Source: Sphingomonas sp. 8AM (GTDB lineage Bacteria; Pseudomonadota; Alphaproteobacteria; Sphingomonadales; Sphingomonadaceae). From it: 64,000 nucleotides of DNA. The position numbers and the translations under genes are program-made. The stretch spans positions 3,158,666-3,222,665 of the forward strand of contig NZ_LR733844.1 of NCBI RefSeq assembly GCF_902506455.1, written 5' to 3'. Numbering within the stretch: the first letter of the stretch is position 1; every line of letters starts with the position of its first letter. The notes beneath the pieces are model-generated. The model had not been told where the DNA came from, made no database searches, and saw nothing but the letters and a program-made list of their open reading frames with translations. Positions 17,104-25,697 of this stretch are shown here, piece after piece.

Positions 17104-18438
17104 ATGTCCGTGCCTCAGAAGACCCCGCCGAAGACCTTCCACGTCAAGTCGTTCGGCTGCCAGATGAACGTCTATGACGGCGAGCGGATGGCTGAATTGA
17201 TGGCGGCCGAGGGCATGACCGCCACCGACGACGCCCATGCCGCCGACCTCGTCGTACTCAACACCTGCCACATCCGCGAGAAGGCGACCGAAAAGGTCTA
17301 TTCGGACATCGGCCGCGTCCGCAAGGTCGCCGCCGCCGCAGGGCGCACGCCGATGATCGCGGTCGCCGGCTGCGTCGCGCAGGCCGAGGGCGAAGAGATC
17401 GTCCGCCGCGCCAAGGTCGATGTCGTGGTCGGGCCACAGGCCTATCACAACCTGCCGAAGCTGGTCGCCGATGCGGTGAGCGGCACCGCGGCGCTCGATA
17501 CCGACATGCCGCTCGCCTCGAAGTTCGCGGCGCTCCCGGCGCGGCGAAAGGTCGCGCCCGGCGCGTTCCTGACCGTGCAGGAAGGCTGCGACAAATTCTG
17601 CACCTATTGCGTCGTCCCCTATACGCGCGGCGCGGAGATCAGCCGCCCGTTTGCGGCGATCGTCGACGAGGCCAAGGCGCTGGTCGATGCCGGCGCGCGC
17701 GAGATCACGCTGCTCGGGCAGAACGTCAACGCCTGGACCGATGGCGAGGGTCGGGGGCTCCACGACTTGATCCGCGCGCTCGACCGTATCGCGGCGCTCG
17801 CGCGGATCCGCTACACGACCAGCCATCCCAACGACATGGCGCAGGGGCTGATCGACGCGCACCGCGATGTCGAGAGCCTCATGCCGTTCCTCCACCTGCC
17901 GGTACAGGCCGGCAGCGACCGCGTGCTGCGCGCGATGAACCGCCAGCACACGCGCGACGGCTACCTCCGCCTGCTCGACCGCATCCGCGCTGCGCGTTCC
18001 GATATCGCGCTGTCGGGCGATTTCATCGTCGGCTTCCCCGGCGAGACCGAGGCCGACTTTGCCGAGACGCTGAGCCTCGTCGATGCGGTCGGCTATGCGC
18101 AGGCCTACAGCTTCAAATATTCGCCGCGTCCCGGCACCCCGGCGGCGACGCTCGGCGAGCAGATCGCCGCGGAGGTGATGGACGAACGCCTGCAACGTTT
18201 GCAGGCGGCGCTCAACCGCGATCAGATGGCGTTCAACGCCGCCTCGGTCGGACGCGAGTGTAGCGTGCTGATCGAACGTCGCGGCAAGCGCGACGGGCAA
18301 TGGCTCGGCAAGTCGCCGTGGCTGCAATCGGTGCATGTCGTCGGCCCGCACGCGATTGGCGACGTCCTCGACGTGACGCTGACGCAGGCCGGGCCGCTGT
18401 CGCTGACCGGCGAGGTACGCACGCTGGCGGCGGCGTAG
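17104..18438 (+). CDS. miaB: tRNA-2-methylthio-N6-dimethylallyladenosine synthase MiaB
   Basis: A 444-residue radical SAM methylthiotransferase that converts i6A37 to ms2i6A37 in tRNA. The N-terminal UPF0004 domain carries the auxiliary-cluster cysteines Cys19, Cys55 and Cys90. The radical SAM motif is CDKFCTYC (Cys162, 166, 169). A TRAM RNA-binding domain closes the protein (about 375-440). It needs two 4Fe-4S clusters, so it depends on the SUF/NfuA genes also in this window. It heads the miaB-phoH-ybeY-corC string found in many proteobacteria. Confidence 0.97.
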   Translation: MSVPQKTPPKTFHVKSFGCQMNVYDGERMAELMAAEGMTATDDAHAADLVVLNTCHIREKATEKVYSDIGRVRKVAAAAGRTPMIAVAGCVAQAEGEEIVRRAKVDVVVGPQAYHNLPKLVADAVSGTAALDTDMPLASKFAALPARRKVAPGAFLTVQEGCDKFCTYCVVPYTRGAEISRPFAAIVDEAKALVDAGAREITLLGQNVNAWTDGEGRGLHDLIRALDRIAALARIRYTTSHPNDMAQGLIDAHRDVESLMPFLHLPVQAGSDRVLRAMNRQHTRDGYLRLLDRIRAARSDIALSGDFIVGFPGETEADFAETLSLVDAVGYAQAYSFKYSPRPGTPAATLGEQIAAEVMDERLQRLQAALNRDQMAFNAASVGRECSVLIERRGKRDGQWLGKSPWLQSVHVVGPHAIGDVLDVTLTQAGPLSLTGEVRTLAAA

Positions 18439-18444
18439 CGACTT

Positions 18445-18521
18445 CGTCATTGCGAGCGCAGCGAAGCAATCCAGGGCGTCCTGATCTGGCCCTGGATTGC
18501 TTCGCTCCGCTCGCAATGACG
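18445..18521. repeat. Dispersed palindrome, family A (copy 2)
   Basis: CGTCATTGCGAGCGCAGCGA on the left mirrors TCGCTCCGCTCGCAATGACG on the right, around GGGCGTCCTGATCTGGCCC. It begins six bases after the miaB stop and separates miaB from phoH, so the two genes may not be fully co-transcribed here. The 143 bases from the repeat to phoH hold no gene and probably contain the phoH promoter. Confidence 0.85.
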
Positions 18522-18664
18522 GTAAAAGCGGATGACGATTCCGCCTTCCCCCCGCGCACATCGCCTGTCACATTCTCCGGCGATGCCATTGTGCCGTCAC
18601 GCGCTGCACCTATCTCGCCTCTTGCGGCGATCTGCCGCGTGTCGCCCATCGCCACAGGAGCCGC

Positions 18665-19663
18665 ATGAGCCGTAAACCCGTCCCCGCCCAGGCGGGCGAG
18701 CGTTCGCGCGTCGAGGTCGTCTTCGACCGCCCGCAATTGCTGAGCCGGCTGTTCGGTCAGTACGACCAGCATCTGGTGGCGCTTGAGAACCGGCTGGGGG
18801 TGTATATCACCGCGCGCGGCAACCGGGTCGGGCTGGAGGGCACCGCCGAGCAGGTGGCGCTGGCGCGCGACGTGCTCCACGATCTCTACGCCCGCATCCA
18901 GCGCGGCGAGGACGTCGATACCGGCCTCGTCGACGCCTCGATCGCGATGGCGGCTGAGCCGGTGCTCGACGGGATCATCTCGGTCGAACGCAGCCCGGCG
19001 CCATCGGTGATGATCCGTACGCGCAAGAAGACGATCGTCCCGCGCACCGCGGCGCAGGCGCATTACATGCGCGAGCTCACCACGCACGACATGATCTTCG
19101 CGCTGGGGCCGGCGGGCACCGGCAAGACCTATATCGCGGTCGCGCAGGCGGTGGCGCAGCTGATTTCGGGCAGCGTCCAGCGGCTGATCCTGTCGCGTCC
19201 GGCAGTGGAGGCGGGCGAGCGGCTCGGCTTCCTGCCCGGCGACATGAAGGAGAAGGTCGATCCCTATCTCCGCCCGCTCTACGACGCGCTCTACGACTGC
19301 CTGCCCGCCGAACAGGTCGAGCGGCGGATTGCCTCGGGCGAGATCGAGATCGCGCCGATCGCCTTCATGCGCGGCCGGACGCTCGGCGACGCGTTCGTGA
19401 TCCTCGACGAGGCGCAGAACACCACCCCGGCGCAGATGAAGATGTTCCTGACCCGCTTTGGACAGAACAGCCGGATGGTGATCTGCGGCGACCCCAACCA
19501 GACCGACTTGCCCGGCGGGGTCGGCGCGAGCGGGCTCGCCGACGCGACGACGCGGCTGGAGGGGGTGGAAGGCATCTCGCTGTGCCGCTTCACCGCCGCC
19601 GACGTCGTCCGCCACCCGATCGTCGGGCGGATCGTGGAGGCGTACGAGGGCGTGTCTGGTTGA
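18665..19663 (+). CDS. phoH: PhoH family ATPase
   Basis: A 332-residue protein with AGGAG before the ATG. An N-terminal KH-like region precedes the P-loop ATPase domain, with Walker A GPAGTGKT (148-155) and Walker B VILDEAQN. PhoH is thought to act in RNA metabolism with the endoribonuclease YbeY, and the two are usually adjacent. Here a toxin-antitoxin pair sits between them, which moves ybeY about 700 bases downstream. Confidence 0.95.
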   Translation: MSRKPVPAQAGERSRVEVVFDRPQLLSRLFGQYDQHLVALENRLGVYITARGNRVGLEGTAEQVALARDVLHDLYARIQRGEDVDTGLVDASIAMAAEPVLDGIISVERSPAPSVMIRTRKKTIVPRTAAQAHYMRELTTHDMIFALGPAGTGKTYIAVAQAVAQLISGSVQRLILSRPAVEAGERLGFLPGDMKEKVDPYLRPLYDALYDCLPAEQVERRIASGEIEIAPIAFMRGRTLGDAFVILDEAQNTTPAQMKMFLTRFGQNSRMVICGDPNQTDLPGGVGASGLADATTRLEGVEGISLCRFTAADVVRHPIVGRIVEAYEGVSG

Positions 19664-19669
19664 CGCGGC

Positions 19670-19701
19670 GGGATATCCTTCATAGCTTGTCGGGATATAC
19701 C
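19670..19701 (+). promoter_or_regulatory. Probable VapBC autoregulation operator
   Basis: GGGATATCC at 19670-19678 and GGGATATACC at 19692-19701 form a directly repeated, locally palindromic pair just upstream of vapB. The second copy overlaps the ribosome binding site region (CGGAGG before the ATG). Paired short repeats 22 bases apart, about two helical turns, are what a VapBC complex would bind to repress its own promoter. Binding is inferred. Confidence 0.45.
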
Positions 19702-19711
19702 GGAGGCTGTC

Positions 19712-19966
19712 ATGGCGTCGCTGTTCATCAAGGATGAAGAGACTAATCTGCTGGCGGAACGGCTGGCCTCGGCGCGCGGACTAACCAAGACCGCGGCAGT
19801 GAAGCTGGCCTTGACCCACGAACTCGAGCGCGAGGCTCCCCGCCATCGACGACCGGCCGTCGAAGTGCTTGAAGAGTTCTGGCAGACGCACAAGCTTGGC
19901 GAACCGACCGGGCTTGAGGCGGACAAGTCGTTCTACGACAGCCTTAACGACGAAGACGACGATTGA
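19712..19966 (+). CDS. vapB: VapB-family type II antitoxin
   Basis: An 84-residue protein with CGGAGG nine bases before its ATG. The N-terminal MASLFIKDEETNLLAERLA and GLTKTAAVKLALTHELER form the short ribbon-helix-helix-like DNA-binding unit typical of the Rv0623/VapB family. The acidic C-terminus (ending DEDDD) would wrap around the toxin. The toxin gene overlaps its stop by four bases. The pair splits phoH from ybeY, so it is a later insertion in an otherwise conserved operon. Confidence 0.88.
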   Translation: MASLFIKDEETNLLAERLASARGLTKTAAVKLALTHELEREAPRHRRPAVEVLEEFWQTHKLGEPTGLEADKSFYDSLNDEDDD

Positions 19967-20361
19967 CCATTCTGGTCGATGCATCGGCGCTCGTCGCCAT
20001 GGCGGTCAAGGAAGAGGACGCTCGCGCGCTGGCCGCGCGACTGGATGAGCATGACGATCGCCTCTATTGCCCGACGGGCGAGTGGGAGGCTGTCCTCGCG
20101 ATCGCGCGCAAACGGACATTGTCACTCGATGAAGCGCGTGGCGAACTCGGTATCCTTATCGAAAGGCTGGAATTGCGTCCCGTCGTGATTGGAGAACGCG
20201 AAGCGCTCCTCGCGATCGATGCCGCCACGCGATACGGCAATGGTACGGGACACCCCGCACAGCTCAACATGGGCGATTGCTTCGCCTACGCGTGCGCCAA
20301 GGCCCAAGACGCGACCCTGCTCTACAAGGGCAACGACTTCTCCCACACGGACCTCGGCTGA
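19963..20361 (+). CDS. vapC: VapC-family PIN-domain ribonuclease toxin
   Basis: A 132-residue PIN-domain protein beginning at a TTG that overlaps the vapB stop (TTGA). The acidic metal ligands of the family are in place: Asp6 (VDASAL), Glu42 (GEWEAV), Asp105 (NMGDCFAYA) and Asp125 (GNDF). VapC toxins cut specific tRNAs or rRNA when released from VapB. The weak TTG start and translational overlap would keep toxin below antitoxin. No truncation is visible, so the toxin is probably active. Confidence 0.9.
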   Translation: MTILVDASALVAMAVKEEDARALAARLDEHDDRLYCPTGEWEAVLAIARKRTLSLDEARGELGILIERLELRPVVIGEREALLAIDAATRYGNGTGHPAQLNMGDCFAYACAKAQDATLLYKGNDFSHTDLG

Positions 20362-20362
20362 T

Positions 20363-20872
20363 ATGATCCACATCGAACTCACCCGCGAAGACCCGTGGCC
20401 CGACGCCGATTGGGAAGCCCGCGCGCTCGCCGCCGCACGCGCCGCGATCGCGCGCACGCCATACGGTGACCTCATCACCACCCCCGCGCATGTCGAGATC
20501 AGCGTCCGCCTCGCCACCGACGACGAGGTGCAGGGGCTAAACCGCCAGTATCGGCAGAAGGACAGGCCGACTAACGTCCTGTCCTTCCCGATGGTGCAAG
20601 CCGACCTGATCGACACCGTCAGCCAGAACAGCGACGACGGCGAATTGCTGCTTGGCGACATCGTCCTCGCGCACGGCGTCTGCGAACGCGAGGCGGCGGA
20701 GCGGAACATCACGCCCGCGGATCATTTCACGCATCTGGTGGTGCATGGCTGCCTGCATCTGCTAGGCTATGACCATATGACCGACGACGAGGGCGACGCG
20801 ATGGAGCAGATCGAGCGCGACGCTTTGGCCGATCTGGGCATCGCCGACCCCTATCTGATTCGCGAGGATTGA
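20363..20872 (+). CDS. ybeY: Endoribonuclease / rRNA maturation factor YbeY
   Basis: A 169-residue metallo-endoribonuclease that acts in 16S rRNA 3' end maturation and ribosome quality control. The zinc-binding motif HGCLHLLGYDH supplies His128, His132 and His138, and RPTNVLSFP is the family's other conserved stretch. The ATG lies two bases after the vapC stop, so expression may now depend on read-through from the toxin-antitoxin promoter as well as from phoH. Confidence 0.95.
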   Translation: MIHIELTREDPWPDADWEARALAAARAAIARTPYGDLITTPAHVEISVRLATDDEVQGLNRQYRQKDRPTNVLSFPMVQADLIDTVSQNSDDGELLLGDIVLAHGVCEREAAERNITPADHFTHLVVHGCLHLLGYDHMTDDEGDAMEQIERDALADLGIADPYLIRED

Positions 20873-20883
20873 ACACCACGGCC

Positions 20884-21798
20884 ATGGCCGACGACCGAAG
20901 TAGCGCCGCGAACGGCGGCGAGCACCATGAAGGTGGCCTGTGGACCGGGCTGCGCAACATGATCTTCGGCGAGCCGCGCGAGGCGACCTTGCGCGAATTG
21001 CTGGAGAAGGCGATCGACCGGTACGAGGAAGATCCCGCGCCCGAGATCAAGGGCGACCTGACGCAGCTGGAGAGGCAGATGGTCCGCAACCTGCTGCATT
21101 TCAGCGAGCGCGATGCCGGCGATGTCGGCGTGCCGCGCGCCGACGTGATCGCGGTCGAGGAAGCGACGACCTTCGACCATCTCGTCCATGTCTTCCACGA
21201 AGCCGGTGTCAGCCGCCTGCCGGTGTACCGCGGCAATCTCGATCATGTCGTCGGGATGGTGCACCTGAAGGACGTGTTCGCGATCCTCGCCGCCGGGGGC
21301 GAGCGCCCGACTGATATCCTGACGCTGATCCGCCAGCCGCTCTATGTGCCGATGAGCCGCGGCACGCTCGACCTGCTCGCCGACATGCGCCAGTCGCGAA
21401 TCCACCTCGCGATCGTGCTCGACGAATATTCGGGCACAGAAGGTCTCGTGACGATCGAGGACCTGATCGAGGAGATCGTCGGGGAGATCGAGGACGAGCA
21501 TGACGACGCCCCCGAGGTGCTGCTCGTCCCGCTCGACGGCGGCGCGTGGGACGTCGACGCGCGCGTCGAGCTGGAGGATGTCGGGACCACCGTCGACGCG
21601 CGGCTCGCCGAGGCGGAGAGCGACGTCGACACGATCGGCGGGCTGACGGCGGTACTCGCCGGGCATGTGCCCGAGCCGGGGACGTGCATCGACCATCCCA
21701 GCGGCTGGCGGATCGAGGTGACGGACGCCGACGAACGCCGCATCAACCGCCTGCGCCTCCACCCGCCGGTGCCGGTGCCCGAAGGGGTCGACGAATAA
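20884..21798 (+). CDS. corC: CorC/hemolysin-family CBS-domain protein
   Basis: About 304 residues from the ATG at 20884; a TTG at 20869 overlapping the ybeY stop is the alternative. There is no membrane segment. Two CBS domains (about 65-190; GVPRADVIAV and QSRIHLAIVLDEYSGTEGLVTIEDLIEEIVGEI) are followed by a C-terminal CorC/HlyC domain. It matches the soluble proteins linked to magnesium and cobalt efflux. Lnt, which usually follows corC, is not next; a family C palindrome comes instead. Confidence 0.9.
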   Translation: MADDRSSAANGGEHHEGGLWTGLRNMIFGEPREATLRELLEKAIDRYEEDPAPEIKGDLTQLERQMVRNLLHFSERDAGDVGVPRADVIAVEEATTFDHLVHVFHEAGVSRLPVYRGNLDHVVGMVHLKDVFAILAAGGERPTDILTLIRQPLYVPMSRGTLDLLADMRQSRIHLAIVLDEYSGTEGLVTIEDLIEEIVGEIEDEHDDAPEVLLVPLDGGAWDVDARVELEDVGTTVDARLAEAESDVDTIGGLTAVLAGHVPEPGTCIDHPSGWRIEVTDADERRINRLRLHPPVPVPEGVDE

Positions 21799-21803
21799 TA
21801 GAC

Positions 21804-21891
21804 CGTCACCCCGGACTTGATCCGGGGCCCCGCTTCTTCTTCTCCTTCGCGAACGGCAAAAGCGGGATCCCGGATCAAGTCCGGGATGACG
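21804..21891. repeat. Dispersed palindrome, family C (copy 2)
   Basis: CGTCACCCCGGACTTGATCC on the left mirrors GGATCAAGTCCGGGATGACG on the right, with an inner GGGGCCCCGCTTCT / AAAGCGGGATCCC match. It starts five bases after the corC stop and is a plausible transcript end for the miaB-to-corC string. Confidence 0.8.
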
Positions 21892-21947
21892 AAGGTCGGG
21901 GCACGAACCCGGTGGCGTCCCTCGACCCGCACGCCTACATTCGCCTC

Positions 21948-23276
21948 ATGCGCAAACACGTCCTCGCCGTCATCGGCCTGCTGATCGCCCTCGGCGTCGC
22001 GATCTTCCTCTATCTGTCATGGCCCGACGCCGCCCGCCGCGACGTGGCGGCGGTGAGCGGTGCGCGCCCCGACATCACGCCACCGCGCGAACAGGTGCTC
22101 CCGACCGTCAAGACCGCCGACCCGATCGGCTGGAAGGCCGGCGAGACGCCGACCGCCGCCGCCGGGCTGAAGACCGCCGCGTTCGCGACCGGGCTCGATC
22201 ATCCGCGCTGGCTGTACCGCCTGCCCAACGGCGACGTACTGGTCGCCGAGACCAACTCGCCGCCGCGTTCGGGCGGCGGCGTCAAGGGCTGGGTGATGCG
22301 CCAGTTGCTCGGCCGGGTCGGCGCGGGCGTACCGTCCGCCAATCGCATCACGCTGCTGCGTGACGCGAACGGCGACGGTGTTGCGGAAGTGAAAACGCCG
22401 TTCCTCGGCGGGCTCAACTCCCCGTCGGGCATGGCATTGCTGAACGGCCAGCTCTACATCGGCAACACCGATGCGCTGGTGCGCGTGCCGTATCGCGACG
22501 GCGAGACGAAGATCACTGCGCGGCCCGAGACGGTCGTCAGCTATCCCGGCGGCGGCAACCACTGGTCGCGCAACGTGATCGTCGCGGAGGACGGCAAGAC
22601 GCTCTACGTCTCGGTCGGCTCGGCCACCAACATCGCCGACGTCGGGCTCGACGCCGAGCATGATCGCGCCGCGATCCTGCAGGTCTATCCCGACAGCAAG
22701 AAGTATCGCGTCTTCGCCGCCGGCATCCGCAACGCCAACGGCATGGCGCTGGTGCCCGGCACCAACCGGCTGTGGACGGTCGTCAACGAGCGCGACATGC
22801 TCGGCTCCGACCTCGTTCCCGATTATCTGACCGCGATCGAACTGGGCGACCATTTCGGCTGGCCCTGGTATTATTGGGGCGGCTATATCGACACGCGCGT
22901 CGAGCCCAGGAACCCGCAATTGCAGCAATATGTGAAGCGGCCTGATTATGCGCTGGGCCCGCACGTCGCCGCGCTCGGGCTGACCTTCGCGGCGGACGCG
23001 AAGCTCGGTGACCGTTTCGCGCGCGGCGCGTTCATCGGCGAGCACGGCTCGTGGAACCGCAAGCCGCTATCGGGCTACAAGGTTGTCTTCGTCCCCTTCG
23101 ATTCGAGCGGCTGGCCGGTGAAGGGCGCCAAGCCCGTCGACGTATTGACCGGCTTCCTCAACAAGGACGACGAAGCGCACGGCCGGCCGGTCGGCGTCAT
23201 CACCGACAAGGCGGGCGCGCTGCTGGTCGCGGACGATGTCGGCAACACGATCTGGCGGGTCAGCGCCGGCGGTTGA
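21948..23276 (+). CDS. Sorbosone dehydrogenase-family (PQQ-type beta-propeller) protein
   Basis: A 442-residue protein starting at the ATG at 21948. It has an N-terminal membrane anchor or signal (VLAVIGLLIALGVAIFLYL) and then a six-bladed glucose/sorbosone dehydrogenase propeller. GLDHPRWLYRLPNGDVLVAE, SYPGGGNHWSRNV and GEHGSWNRKP are the recurrent family segments. Members oxidise aldoses or sorbosone with PQQ in the periplasm, but many are uncharacterised and no PQQ synthesis gene is present. The sugar-oxidising genes at 1-4250 and the cytochrome c at 16193 show periplasmic oxidation is a theme of this organism. Confidence 0.85.
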   Translation: MRKHVLAVIGLLIALGVAIFLYLSWPDAARRDVAAVSGARPDITPPREQVLPTVKTADPIGWKAGETPTAAAGLKTAAFATGLDHPRWLYRLPNGDVLVAETNSPPRSGGGVKGWVMRQLLGRVGAGVPSANRITLLRDANGDGVAEVKTPFLGGLNSPSGMALLNGQLYIGNTDALVRVPYRDGETKITARPETVVSYPGGGNHWSRNVIVAEDGKTLYVSVGSATNIADVGLDAEHDRAAILQVYPDSKKYRVFAAGIRNANGMALVPGTNRLWTVVNERDMLGSDLVPDYLTAIELGDHFGWPWYYWGGYIDTRVEPRNPQLQQYVKRPDYALGPHVAALGLTFAADAKLGDRFARGAFIGEHGSWNRKPLSGYKVVFVPFDSSGWPVKGAKPVDVLTGFLNKDDEAHGRPVGVITDKAGALLVADDVGNTIWRVSAGG

Positions 23277-23277
23277 G

Positions 23278-23310
23278 CGTCGCCCCTGCGCAGGCAGGCG
23301 CCCATGTCTC
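23278..23310. repeat. Half copy of dispersed palindrome family B
   Basis: Only the left arm is present: CGTCGCCCCTGCGCAGGCAG then GCGCCCATGTCT. It starts two bases after the stop of the propeller gene, and the GIY-YIG gene follows immediately where the rest of the palindrome would be. A full copy lies just past the GIY-YIG gene. Confidence 0.65.
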
Positions 23311-23332
23311 TTTCCCGGAACGATGCCGCCCA

Positions 23333-23617
23333 ATGCCTTGGGTCTACATCATGACCGATCCGCCCAGCGGCACGCTCTACACCGGCGTGACGGGGAACCT
23401 CGCGGCGCCCGTCCAGCAACACAGCGAGAGTAGGGGCTCCGACTTCTGTCGAGAGCACGGCCTCACGCGGCTGGTGTATGTCGAGCAGCACGACACGATG
23501 CTTGAAGCGATTGCGCGCGAAAAGGCGCTCAAGAAGTGGAAGCGTGCGTGGAAGCTGAACCTGATCGGTAAGATGAACCTCGATTGGGAAGACTTGTGGG
23601 CCAAGATCAACATGTGA
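23333..23617 (+). CDS. GIY-YIG nuclease-superfamily protein, probably inactive
   Basis: A 94-residue single-domain protein. It opens with WVYIMTDPPSGTLYTGVTGN, the GIY...YxG core of the UPF0213/YhbQ group, and the C-terminal half (AREKALKKWKRAWKLNLI, NLDWEDLW) matches that group well, including the Glu-containing helix. Family members then read N-L-x-x-R-x-x-x-H, where the Arg is catalytic. This protein has N-L-A-A-P-V-Q-Q-H, so that Arg is replaced. It lies between a half and a full family B palindrome. No strong ribosome binding site is seen. It is probably a decaying or repurposed gene. Confidence 0.75.
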   Translation: MPWVYIMTDPPSGTLYTGVTGNLAAPVQQHSESRGSDFCREHGLTRLVYVEQHDTMLEAIAREKALKKWKRAWKLNLIGKMNLDWEDLWAKINM

Positions 23618-23624
23618 CTACCCA

Positions 23625-23760
23625 CCGTCGCCCCTGCGCAGGCAGGGGCCTATGTCTGTCGCATACTGTGTGACAGCGCGGACACACGACCGGCCCGTGT
23701 GTCCGTACCCGCCCACAACCACTCGACAGAAATAGGCCCCTGCCTACGCAGGGGCGACGG
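23625..23760. repeat. Dispersed palindrome, family B (copy 3)
   Basis: CCGTCGCCCCTGCGCAGGCA then GGGGCCTATGTCTGTCG on the left; CGACAGAAATAGGCCCC then TGCCTACGCAGGGGCGACGG on the right. The spacer carries a second inverted repeat, GTGTGACAGCGCGGACACAC, near its middle. It separates the GIY-YIG gene from the convergent acyl-CoA synthetase. Confidence 0.85.
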
Positions 23761-23796
23761 CACTATTAGGCAAGCGAGTCGGCCAACCCGCGCCGC

Positions 23797-25602
23797 TCAC
23801 CCCGCCCCGTAAAGCGCATCCAGCCGCGCGCCATAAACCTCCCGCAACACATGCCGGCGGATCTTCAAACTCGGCGTCAGCTGCTCGTTCTCGATCGCAA
23901 ACGGTTCGTCCGCCAGAATCCACCGCCGCACCCGCTCGGTCACCGACAGCATCGCATTGGTGCGATCCACCGCCGCCTGCACCGCAGACCGAAACGCCGG
24001 ATCCTCCGCCAGCACCACACTCGCCTTGCCGTGCGCCGCCGCCCATTCCGCGCTCCACTCGGCATCGGGCACCAGCACCGCCACCATATGCGGCTTGCGG
24101 TCGCCCGCGATCATCGCCTGCCCGATCTCGGGCTGGAGCGTCAGCAGCCCCTCGACCTTCTGCGGCGCGACATTCTCGCCCTTGTCGTTGATGATGAGGT
24201 CCTTCTTGCGGTCGGTGATGCGGATGCGCCCGGCGGGATCGATCTCGCCGATGTCGCCGGTGTGCAGCCAGCCGTCCTTGAGTACCCGCGCGGTCTCGGC
24301 CTCGTTGCGCCAATAGCCGTGCATCACCAGCTCGCCGCGCACCAGGATCTCGCCGTCCGCGGCGATCTTCACCTCGGTCGCGTGGAGCGGCGGGCCGACC
24401 GAATCCATCGTCACGCCCACGCCGGGACGGTTGCACGAGATCACCGGCGCCGCCTCGGTCTGGCCATAGCCCTGCAGGAAGGTGACCCCCAGCGACTGGA
24501 AGAACACGCCCACTTCCGGGGTGAGCGGCGCGCCGCCCGAGATCATCGCCTTCATCCGCCCGCCGAACTTGCGCGAGATCTTGGGCTTGAACAGCGTATC
24601 CACCAGCAGCGCCTTGGGCCGGTCGGTCAGCCGTAGCCGCCCCGCGTCGCGCTTCGCCCCGATATCCAGCGCGGCGGCGAGCAGTTTGGCGGGCACGCCG
24701 CCCTGCCGCTCGATCGCCTTGCTGATCCGCGTCCGCAGCACCTCGAACAGCCGCGGCACGACGAACATGATCGTCGGGCGCACCTCCTCGATATTGGCGG
24801 CGAGCTTGTCGATCCCCTCGGCATAATAGATCTGCCCGCCCATCCCGATCGGGAAATGCTGTCCGCCGGTATGCTCATAGGCGTGGCTGAGCGGCAGGAA
24901 CGACAGGAACACCTCGTCGCCCCAGCCGAAATCCTCCGCGACCACCGCCGAGCAACCCGCGACATTGTGCAGGATCGCGCCGTGATGCTGCATCACCCCG
25001 CGTGGTGCGCCGCCGGTGCCGCTGGTGTAGATGATGCAGGCCAGATCGCCGCGCGCAAAATCGGCCTGCGCCGCGACGGTCGCGACATCGGCGGGATGCC
25101 GCTCGATCAGCGTCCGCCAGTCATGGACATCGATCGCGGTCTGCCCCAGCCGCATCGCGTCGATCCCGATCAGCATCTGCGGGCGGATCGAACGCAGGAT
25201 CGCGGGCATCAGCGCCTGCGCCAGTTTCGAGGTCGAGACGATCACCGCCTTCGCGCCCGAATTCTCGATGATGTGCGCGTGGTCGCGCTCGGTATTGGTG
25301 GTGTAGGTCGGCACGGTCACGCAGCCCGCGGCCATGATCGCCAGATCGGACAGGCACCATTCGGGGCGGTTCTCGCTGACCAGCATCACGCGATCGCCAC
25401 GCTCCAGCCCGACCGCACGCAACCCCGTCGCCAGCCGCGCGACGGTCTCGGCGGCCTGACGCCAACTGATCGACGCCCATTGGCCGTCACGCTTCTGCCA
25501 CAGGAACGGCGCATCGCCCTTCGCCGCGGCGCGGGTGAAGAACATCGTCACCAGATTGGGGAATGGTTCCAGCCGACGGATAATGGTGCCGCTCCTCTCC
25601 AT
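23797..25602 (-). CDS. Long-chain acyl-CoA synthetase (AMP-forming)
   Basis: A 601-residue ANL-superfamily ligase that activates fatty acids with ATP and CoA. The P-loop is YTSGTGGAPRGVMQHH, the second ATP motif is around GYGQTEAAPV, and the hinge TGDIGEIDPAGRIRITDRKKD with the catalytic C-terminal domain follows. Its subgroup is the large FadD15-like bacterial ligases. Position 2 of the P-loop run, GGAPRG rather than TGxPKG, is within family variation. It is divergent from the GGT gene with a 95-base gap. Confidence 0.9.
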   Translation of the reverse strand: MERSGTIIRRLEPFPNLVTMFFTRAAAKGDAPFLWQKRDGQWASISWRQAAETVARLATGLRAVGLERGDRVMLVSENRPEWCLSDLAIMAAGCVTVPTYTTNTERDHAHIIENSGAKAVIVSTSKLAQALMPAILRSIRPQMLIGIDAMRLGQTAIDVHDWRTLIERHPADVATVAAQADFARGDLACIIYTSGTGGAPRGVMQHHGAILHNVAGCSAVVAEDFGWGDEVFLSFLPLSHAYEHTGGQHFPIGMGGQIYYAEGIDKLAANIEEVRPTIMFVVPRLFEVLRTRISKAIERQGGVPAKLLAAALDIGAKRDAGRLRLTDRPKALLVDTLFKPKISRKFGGRMKAMISGGAPLTPEVGVFFQSLGVTFLQGYGQTEAAPVISCNRPGVGVTMDSVGPPLHATEVKIAADGEILVRGELVMHGYWRNEAETARVLKDGWLHTGDIGEIDPAGRIRITDRKKDLIINDKGENVAPQKVEGLLTLQPEIGQAMIAGDRKPHMVAVLVPDAEWSAEWAAAHGKASVVLAEDPAFRSAVQAAVDRTNAMLSVTERVRRWILADEPFAIENEQLTPSLKIRRHVLREVYGARLDALYGAG

Positions 25603-25697
25603 GACGGGCGTGTCGCCCTTTCCGTTGCGTCATGCCAAGGATTTCAACGCTGCGCCAGCATGGACGCTGTCCTGGCCCGGGGCTATCGCTTGACGCG

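Noticed and set aside
21546..21947. In-frame extension of the propeller gene into corC (possible fusion)
   Set aside because: The extra residues are an out-of-frame reading of corC and a palindrome; the signal-like helix at 21948 marks the true start.
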